The notes under the pieces are model-generated. The model was not told where the DNA came from. It searched no databases and was given only the letters and a program-made list of their open reading frames with translations. DNA of 64,000 nucleotides, from the NCBI GenBank assembly GCA_963457665.1, contig OY735206.1, positions 27,212,710-27,276,709 on the forward strand, written 5' to 3'. Of the stretch, positions 57,140 through 64,000 are shown one piece after another (within the stretch, counting starts at the first letter, position 1; every line of letters begins with the position of its first letter). The translations under genes were made by a program, and so were the position numbers. Origin of the DNA: Thysanoteuthis rhombus. Its lineage: Eukaryota; Mollusca; Cephalopoda; Oegopsida; Thysanoteuthidae.

Positions 57140-57420
57140 TTATAAATTGTGTTACATTATATTGAAACTCTACTTAATTTTATCTTCCGTGATTACACGG
57201 TGACTATATGATTTGGCCTAGACAATTACAATCAAGAAAATGGGGCTGCTACAGAAATCGAAATTGATACCGATAGGGTAGCTGCTTTATCGTAGTGTTG
57301 CACTTACATTGAGCTGAACAGTCGCCGATAAAAAAATTCCAAATAACCGTCTTAACTCCAAATTCCCATCTTGTTTATCTTTGGTCCATATCTACTTTAT
57401 TTGTTTCTTTCAGTGCAGAC
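57135..57420 (-). mobile_element. SINE family B, diverged full copy
   Basis: The body (AAATTGTGTTACATTATATTG, ACACGGTGACTATATGA, AATCAAGAAAATGG) and the decayed tRNA head (about 57250-57330) follow the 20686-20975 copy in order. The TA run touches its tail. Confidence 0.55.
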
Positions 57421-57469
57421 AATAATATTATTTGGAAATTCATCCCTGCAACAGGATTTTGTTTTTGTT

Positions 57470-57738
57470 TTTATAAAGCACTGATAGGTTTTCCATTAAG
57501 GATTCAATTTGAAAAGTAAGCTTATGCTAAATTGACTCCTCAGTTTGTGTCCGAGAGCGTTCACGCTTGGTTTGGCAAAATTCGGGCTTTTTTTTAGCGA
57601 TCATTGCCCAATGGAAGGTGAGGAAGTTAATTATTCATTGATCCCACCTTTTTTCCAATTTAATAATTCATCACCCTCAACACGACATGCTGACAATAGA
57701 TGTTCGTGCCAGACAGTTTCTAATAAGTGATCAACCTG
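57470..57738 (+). repeat. Family A, copy 9, right half
   Basis: GATTCAATTTGAAAAGTAAG, CTTATGCTAAATTGACTCC, TTATTCATTGATCCCACC and ACACGACATGCTGACAATAG are present. Confidence 0.6.
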
Positions 57739-57849
57739 ATCTGTTTCGTGTTTATTCATAAAACTCATGAAAGATCGTCGACGCAAGAAAATGTGTTCTC
57801 AAGATCAACCTTCTTTGTTTTTAACATCACCTGTTTCTGCTAACTCTAG

Positions 57850-58045
57850 CAATAATTTCCTATGTACGTATCTCGATGAAGTTAAAACTCGGTCTGCTAA
57901 CAAGGCATCCCTATATTTCGGATATGTCAAATAGTAACTTCCCATTTGCCTTATGAATGTTTTCCTGATGAGTTCAATCTAGATATTTTCAAATCTAGGG
58001 TGAGCAAGTGCCTCACACAATCTCTCTTATTACTCCTAGTTTTGG
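57850..58045 (+). mobile_element. LINE C-terminal fragment, third type
   Basis: A plus frame reads HLPYECFPDEFNLDIFKSRV, then SKCL. This is the NSLP..FP..LD.FK.RV signature found near the C-terminus of several non-LTR reverse-transcriptase proteins. Only this short part is readable. Confidence 0.45.
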
Positions 58046-58413
58046 TCTTTCTAAATCTCGTAAGTCATTTCAACACCTTTTTGTTTTTAAGTCTTCTGAA
58101 GTCCTTTTTTGAACGTGTCACGTTTTAGTGTTTCCAATTTTTACCATTCGGACATCAACACAGTATTTTAACATGTACTTACTGGTCTTACCCTGTGGCA
58201 TGAATAACAACTCCATTTACAAACACTTTGATGAGAAAAGTGATCGAAAAGCCTTGTTAAGGTGATCAAAACTTAACTTTTTTTAAAGCAGGACAATATT
58301 AGGTTAGTAAATTAATATAGAGATCTTCTTTAGTTTAAATTCTTGTTCAGTGTTGACTGCTCTTCATCTTGACTGCTAAGCTGTCTGCTATTATTTTCTA
58401 AATTTCTTTTTAG

Positions 58414-58444
58414 CAAGAAAATGAAAAAATCAAACATTTTGTGG
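58414..58444 (+). CDS. Possible 31-nt microexon (weak)
   Basis: A very good acceptor (TTTTCTAAATTTCTTTTTAG, ending 58413) and a consensus donor (GTAAGTAT, from 58445) bound 31 bases. Open frames read QENEKIKHFV or KKMKKSNILW. The sites are convincing, but no partner exon was found, so this may be a cryptic pair. Confidence 0.3.
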
Positions 58445-58904
58445 GTAAGTATTTCTTTAAAATATATGATTTAAATTGTTTATACTAGGAGAAGAGTTTC
58501 TGGCATCTGATACCGTATTCAAGATAGGAGCAAATATGTCTGAGAAGCGTTCTCTGACCTTGGTACTTAATTTCATATTTGCAGCTTCTTGCTGTGACCT
58601 CTGGTTGCAATGCTTTGGGGTGGCTGCAGCGTGATTTTTCAGAATTTAGATTCTAGAATATTTTCTTTCTGACTTTTTTTCCTCTTTATTCATTATTAAA
58701 TTTTACATGGTAGGAACTGAAACAGATACTTTTTGGGAGATAAGAAAAACCAGGGTAAACCCCTTGCTAAAAAACACCAATAACAAAAAAAAAACGGAGG
58801 TCACAGTCACAAATAGCAAATACACCACCACCCTCGTATTGGAGACAGATTTATAACATTGAACATCCGTAGCCATCATAGTGGAGGTCTCTACATTTTT
58901 TTTT
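58445..58904. other. No gene seen
   Basis: AT-rich, with A runs near 58785. No repeat is recognised. Confidence 0.35.
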
Positions 58905-59335
58905 TTACATTTGCGTGTGTTTGGATGTTTGTGTGTTTGTTTAGGTGTCTGTATGTTTCAGCGGTCCTGGCACTACTGTTTTGTATACCGGCTTGAAAAT
59001 TGGCCATAGTATTCTACTAGACCCGTTTTAATCGTGTTGTTGGGATTTTCGAAAAAAAAAAAAGGGTTTTTTTGACATCTTGGGGAGTTTACTTTGACGG
59101 GTTCATATATAATATCTAGATTCTCCAGAATCTGGATATTTTTAGACGTTCTTTTCTTTCACTCTATTTTAATTTCTTTCTGGTGGAACACGCCATATTG
59201 TCATGAAGATAATATATTCCGACCACATTTGGTCTACGATAAAAGTTTTTCCCGTGACTTCGAATTTCCATCCTACTGTTGTTCGAATTATGACTTTGAT
59301 GGAGAGTCTACATCTCTCCCATGCTAGAACTCCAT
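58905..59335 (+). repeat. Family D dispersed repeat, copy 2
   Basis: Partner of 7480-7862. It also starts next to a GTGTTTG-type run, as copy 1 starts in GTGTGTG. Confidence 0.5.
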
Positions 59336-59489
59336 TTCAGAAAAAAATAGTAACCTTTATTTCTATCAACATGATTGAAAAGTATAAAAGTTTTTAAAAT
59401 ACGAGAACGCCAAACCCTTATCATTTCTGTGAGATGTATCTCCAGTTGATATCCTTACTTCTCTCTGTCATCCTTGATATTCCTAGATC

Positions 59490-59862
59490 GTCAACAGCAA
59501 CTATCAGCGAGAAGATCAACAATAGTTTCTTCAGTTTTAAGCTGATCCAGCTGACTGGCTATGTATCACGCATTCAGGCCACACCAAGGAAGCAAAAATT
59601 TTCAATGTTTACTCCTTACTAAGTACATGTGACACGTTTTTTGTTTTTTTGAACACCACACTTCTTAAAGGTTAATTGTATGAGAGTTCAATTTAGAATG
59701 TAAGTTTATGCTAAATTGATCCCATATTTTTTGTTTGTGTATTGTTTTTTATTTGTTGTTTTTAATAACTTTTCCAACTTCTTTATTGATGACCTCCAAC
59801 ACAACATGCCACTATGAGGCGTTGATCACGTGACGGTGTCTATCGAGCGACTGACCGAACCT
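59490..59862 (+). repeat. Family A, copy 10
   Basis: Left and right parts are both present: CAACAATAGTTTCTTCAG, TATGTATCACGCATTCAG, AGTTCAATTTAGAATGTAAG, TTATGCTAAATTGATCCC and CACGTGACGGTGTCTATCGA. Confidence 0.6.
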
Positions 59863-59889
59863 GTCTATATTGGTTGGTTAGTGTCCTTG

Positions 59890-60072
59890 TGTTGGCTATG
59901 GCTTCATCTGTCTCTGTCCTAGCTCCGTGCATCACAAGTTTAACTGTCTGTACATGCTTTTGATAGCTTAGGTAGAAATGACCTTCCTAAGGACAAGCAA
60001 ACTGACTCAGACGGAGTTTGAACTCGGTTTGCCTTGTTCATTATCGGTGCTGTTATCCTCTCGATCATTGCA
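59890..60072 (-). mobile_element. SINE family G, copy 3
   Basis: GTTGGCTATGGCTTCATC, CATCACAAGTTTAACTGTCTG and, on the minus strand, GAGTTCAAACTCCGTC (B box) with CAATGATCGAGAGGATAACAG (A-box region) define the copy. Confidence 0.5.
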
Positions 60073-60179
60073 CATCTTCTATTATCTATTCTTCTGAACA
60101 TATCTACCTACAAATAATGAACGGGTGTAAAATCTCATACCTTTGTTCGCGAATTAAGCTTGATCTACCTTCAGTTCTA

Positions 60180-60502
60180 AGAGACTGTCAACCAACACTG
60201 TCGATATAGGTTTTTCCAGTTTCCAAGTGAGTCTTGGGTGACTGTCAGACTGGCTATTCATCTATATGTATGTGTCGCACATGCAGGTTTTACCAATGTA
60301 GGTAGAGGGCTGAGGATTTTTTTGAAATTACTCCTAATCATGCCTATAAAGAATGTGTTCGGGATGTTGTTTTTTTCTTACTAATACCCAATAAAATGAG
60401 TTTTTAGTAGTTTTCGATTAGCAAAACAAGTTTATGCTAAATTGGTCCTTTAGTCTGTGTCCAGCAATATTTATGCTTATTCAGCCAAATCTTTATGTAA
60501 AA
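60180..60502 (+). repeat. Family A, copy 11
   Basis: GACTGTCAACCAACACTGTC, ATAGGTTTTTCCAGTTTCC, GTTTATGCTAAATTGGTCC and GTCCAGCAATATTTATGC are present; the right end is lost. Confidence 0.6.
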
Positions 60503-61359
60503 GCTGTGTAACTAAACTTGAATAACGAGATCACAATACATGTATATTTAATAATAAACAATATATAGTCTGCTTTCTTTTTTTTTCGCTCTCTGTATTC
60601 TCTTTCTTTCTTTCTTCCTATCATGTACTTTCTTTTTTTATCTCCAGAACTGATCTAAATCAAAATGAATTATACGATAGTAATGTGACGTAAACCAGGA
60701 AAAAATATACTCCTTTTTCTCATTGTTCACTCTATATATTGTATCTTTCCATCTTCGCCAACGTTATAGATTTCTTTTTTTCAAATGTGGTCGATCCGTC
60801 TTTAACCACTCGATGGGTCACTTGATTCGATAAAAACGATATATAATTTGGTCTTTACGTGGTATTTTTCCCCGTTTCAGAACTGTCAACTTTTGTTGCA
60901 GCTAAAAAAAACTGTGTTGAGTAATCAAAAAAACAGAAAGAAAAAAAGCTGCAAAGGATATCAGATTGATCAAAAGATAGCATCATGAGACCCCCCCTTT
61001 GAATGCACACACCGTTACAGTGTTTTCGATGCCTGCTGGAACATGCCTGTTATTTATTTTACCAAATTTAACGTAAAATATCCAGTAAATTATCGTCGTA
61101 GCAGCACTCGTTCTGATTTCACTAAATTATGACACACGCGTTATAACGGCACGTATGTTTCCATTTCTTCGAAGACTATTGTGCGTATTAGTCACTTCAA
61201 CAACACATGAAGATATCAGTATATTGTTTTAAAAACTAAAATTGGTGAAACCTTGGAATAATCCGCTTGAAGTAAACTTTGAAGTAATAATGAAGGTGTA
61301 TTCTATGAGTCAAGGTAGAGTAAAAATGGAATGAAAATATTTCAGTCGTCAATGCGAGA
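60503..61359. other. No gene seen
   Basis: T/C-rich patch near 60570-60640. Nothing else is recognised. Confidence 0.35.
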
Positions 61360-61560
61360 ATGGCAGACAACCGCTGAACATCTTTAATCACATTGATGAT
61401 CTCCTGATATCATTTGTGAAATTGTGGCCGACAAGAATTATGATGGCGTGACAATTCAGACTAGTTAAGATATTAATGGCACTGCAAAAACCACAATCTT
61501 GGGGAAGGTCTTTGTCTAACGATGGACTTTGAAAGGATGATGATGATGACGATAATTGTG
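61360..61560 (+). mobile_element. RTE-like LINE 3' end
   Basis: CAGACAACCGCTGAACATC, GAAATTGTGGCCGACAAG, TTGGGGAAGGTCTTTGTC and GGATGATGATGATGAC are the last 200 bases of the main LINE family. Confidence 0.7.
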
Positions 61561-61714
61561 CCATAGTACACAGTTTGACCTATGTTGTTGCTGTCCTTTT
61601 CCTTTTTTCAGTTCTGTGTGTGGTATTGCATATTAAGTTGACATATCTAAATACCTCCCCTAGCTTATAATGTAACTCAAACTGCTCGTACCGACGCCAA
61701 TCACGGTGCGGCGA

Positions 61715-61835
61715 AGCAGGAACGTAGCTGGAGATTTTGGGATCTCGGTGGGCTCGGTACCTTTTGGGACCTCTTTCAACATTTAGTGCTGTAGTTCACA
61801 ACATAGGGGCCTCAGACACTCTGGGGTCGACAAAG
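61715..61835 (+). repeat. Dispersed repeat family H, copy 2
   Basis: GGAACGTAGCTGGAGATTTTGG and ATTTAGTGCTGTAGTTCACAA are the complement of the copy at 470-605. A GTCGACAAAG/GGGCTTTGT pair farther on (61830-61930) may mark the far end. Confidence 0.45.
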
Positions 61836-62171
61836 GTATTATCTACAAGGTTAACAGCAAATATTTTTTAAAAAATTAGGCCGTGACAAAGCCACGGATT
61901 CGAGGGCCTGAGCGGTGGGCTTTGTTCCTCGAGGGGTCAACTCAAACGTTCAGCGAGATTGGTTATTGCATTGTTTTGAAAATATATTATTTATAACCAA
62001 ATTGAAAGCCAGGATTTTTCATCTTCAAAATATATGGTAAATTGTTGATGCTCAACTTGTTTCAATATCTTTTCTTTTTTTGTTCTTGTATTTCTAATTT
62101 GGGTAGGGAGTTCAGTCAATTTGATATCCGGATGTTAAAATTAACTTTTTAAAATGAATCGGCTACTTCTT

Positions 62172-62174
62172 GCA

Positions 62175-62247
<73 letters not shown>

Positions 62248-62248
62248 G

Positions 62249-62314
<66 letters not shown>

Positions 62315-62335
62315 CATATATGTACGTATGTATAT
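62172..62335. repeat. Compound (CA)n-(TA)n-(CA)n-(TA)n array
   Basis: Two CA/TA blocks in series, about 160 bases. Confidence 0.95.
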
Positions 62336-62904
62336 ACATGCATACCACTTAAAGACATAAGGTGACACATATATCAATATGTGTTTAAGTAGCGCCAAAT
62401 TATTCTGCTTTGTAGTCAATTATTATACTACAAAATAATCAATCTACACCCGCTGAGTGAAATTTATATAAATATTCGCAATCATACACATATGCATATG
62501 AATATATATATATATATACACATATATTTAGATATGAATATACAGATATACAGAAGGAGAGTTGTAGACGTCTGTCTATGTTGTAAGCGTCGAGACAGGC
62601 ATGCAAAATCTAAATAAGTCAGTCTGTGCAAATATTTTGCTTCAAAACTCATTCATGGTCGGTCGCAGTGTTTCTGGGACAATACATAAATCTTATTCCA
62701 GATTAAGAAAACAGTGGCAGTTGCTAATCAGCACCCGGCAGCCGCCTCACACCCCGGAAGCAAGGATTACGGGTCAAAAAGCTTTTATTTCGAAAACTAA
62801 CACCTAAATGAATAACGTTATGTTTTTCTTGGTTGCAAAAACTGGGACCAAAACTAGAAAAGCACTCAGAGAGCGCATACCTCAGTCAGCAGAAGTAATT
62901 TGGT
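62336..62904. other. No gene seen
   Basis: A 68-codon plus frame (62601-62807) is unsupported. A short TA run lies at 62500-62516. Confidence 0.35.
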
Positions 62905-63398
62905 ATGGATCCGCCTCAAAATTTAATCAGTTCTTTAATAGCCTATTTTCCATCCATCCACAAGATTTCATAGAAACTCATTGAGAACCTTTGGAGATAT
63001 CACGTGGACAGACTTTTGGCGATATTATGTCACGTCGCCATGTAAGTACGATGTAGAGTAAGTAAATGTAAGCAGATCCGCCCTGAAATTCAACCACTGC
63101 TTTTATAGCCGATTGTCCACCCTTATACGACATCCCATTGAAATTAAGCAGAAACTCCTATGCGTATCGCATGGACAGTTCTGGGCGTATACATAAATGT
63201 ATGAAAAACATTAGAAAGATATCTCTCTACCCCCCCCCAAATATATACCTGGATCCGCCCCGGAATTTAACCCATTTTTTTCTTTAGCCCACTGCTTCCA
63301 CAAAATTTGATTGATACACATTAAGTACATCTAGCGATATTATGCAGACAGACAAACAGACATATACCCCCAACTTCGTTGGCATAGGTCATTAAATA
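62905..63398 (+). repeat. Three successive copies of a LINE-type 3' end
   Basis: GGATCCGCCTCAAAATTTAA (62909), AGATCCGCCCTGAAATTCAA (63088) and GGATCCGCCCCGGAATTTAA (63252) each begin a unit with a CCAC..TT/AT..AT block and a GCAGACAGAC/GGACAG end. The last closes with AACTTCGTTGGCATAGGTC. The motif resembles a 3' end widespread in arthropod genomes. Confidence 0.55.
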
Positions 63399-63439
63399 GA
63401 ACATGAAGTAACTTGGCATTACTCTGCTTCAGCTGTCCC

Positions 63440-63620
63440 TGCTCGTACACCATATGACACATTGGTACAAATTCGACAATTGTGATGTGTGCATTGGACT
63501 TGAGTTTTCGATACGTAAATTAAGCTTATAAGTGACAAGCACCCGATGTGGCGTCAGTGAACTCATTTTAGGCACACACTGTCTCAGCCAGTGTTTGAAC
63601 ACCACCCCGTATCTCAAAAT
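63440..63620 (-). mobile_element. SINE family G, copy 4
   Basis: CACCCGATGTGGCGTCAGTG, AACTCATTTTAGGC and CAGTGTTTGAACACCACC follow the family G order. Confidence 0.45.
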
Positions 63621-63734
63621 AGAACATAACTATTTATTTTACTTTATAACATGACATCACACCAAAAAATATATATTTACCAAAGCAGCACATGTATATA
63701 CGTATTTATATCATTTGAGGTCACAAGACGTCAT

Positions 63735-63818
63735 GTTGTAGAGTTGAGGTAAGCCAGCTAATTTTGCGGACCATTATGAATGCTGCATGTTCGATCCCCA
63801 CCGATTGCACCAAATTTA
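63735..63818 (+). mobile_element. tRNA-like SINE head
   Basis: GTAGAGTTGAGGTAAGCC resembles an A box and CATGTTCGATCCCCACC is a good B box about 45 bases later. Confidence 0.4.
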
Positions 63819-63975
63819 TGGCAGTTTACAATACAGGGTTGAGATTTGTATGTATATATTCATCAATATATACTTGTATAGATATATTATGGATCACGAT
63901 TTCTTGGAGGGTAAGATCATTTTCTTTCCAACGGTGTAGATTTAACATAAGATATTCTTTGTTAATGATTACATA

Positions 63976-64000
63976 TTGTGTAGATTAGATAGATAGATAG
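63976..64000. repeat. (GATA)n at the window edge
   Basis: Starts TTAGATAGATAGATAG and runs off the end of the window. Confidence 0.8.

Overview
The window looks like a 64-kb piece of an animal nuclear chromosome, AT-rich and mostly made of old transposon debris, simple repeats and introns. There are no operons, ribosome-binding sites or long bacterial-type ORFs. Degraded RTE-like LINEs, tRNA-headed SINEs, 5S rRNA-derived repeats, hAT-type and other foldback MITEs, very long (TA)n, (GT)n and (TC)n runs, and short exons with GT-AG sites all point to an invertebrate metazoan. An arthropod (perhaps a crustacean) or a mollusc would fit. The species cannot be fixed from this sequence alone.

Host coding sequence is sparse. 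The best-supported pieces all lie on the minus strand: (1) a GC-rich first exon at 10457-11053, with a signal-peptide-like start, a Thr/Ser-rich stretch, a basic patch and an acidic patch, ending in a GTGAGT donor; (2) a 145-nt internal exon at 17157-17301 encoding two hydrophobic segments, with matching acceptor and donor; (3) three phase-compatible 3' exons at 38619-38689, 36133-36153 and 35953-36065, followed by a stop and an AATAAA at 35873-35878. I recognise none of the products. Two or three weaker short exons are listed with low confidence. The exons appear to be isolated pieces of two or more long genes whose remaining exons are outside the window or too short to see.

Mobile DNA fills most of the rest. 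One RTE-like endonuclease-reverse transcriptase LINE family accounts for at least fourteen fragments in both orientations; the longest (41345-43640, minus) retains endonuclease, reverse-transcriptase and C-terminal parts. Two copies show internal strand switches. An unclassified repeat of roughly 500 bp (family A) is present about eleven times. Three tRNA-derived SINE families (B, C and G) are present, and long (TA)n runs often begin at SINE tails. A cluster at 52.97-55.46 kb carries five modules matching 5S rRNA, several separated by a shared non-5S spacer; it is either a decayed 5S rDNA array or a 5S-headed retroposon.

Layout: 1-10.4 kb repeats and microsatellites; 10.4-12.7 kb GC-rich exon with its microsatellite-rich 5' side; 12.9-23 kb decayed repeats with the membrane-protein exon; 23-35.4 kb MITEs, minisatellites and LINE fragments; 35.8-38.7 kb 3' end of a host gene with a repeat-filled intron; 38.9-50.2 kb LINE-rich; 51.2-55.5 kb SINE and 5S cluster; 55.5-64 kb family A, SINEs and a tandem cluster of a third repeat. 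No intact autonomous transposon and no CRISPR array was seen. No retroviral, LTR or Polinton relic was recognised.
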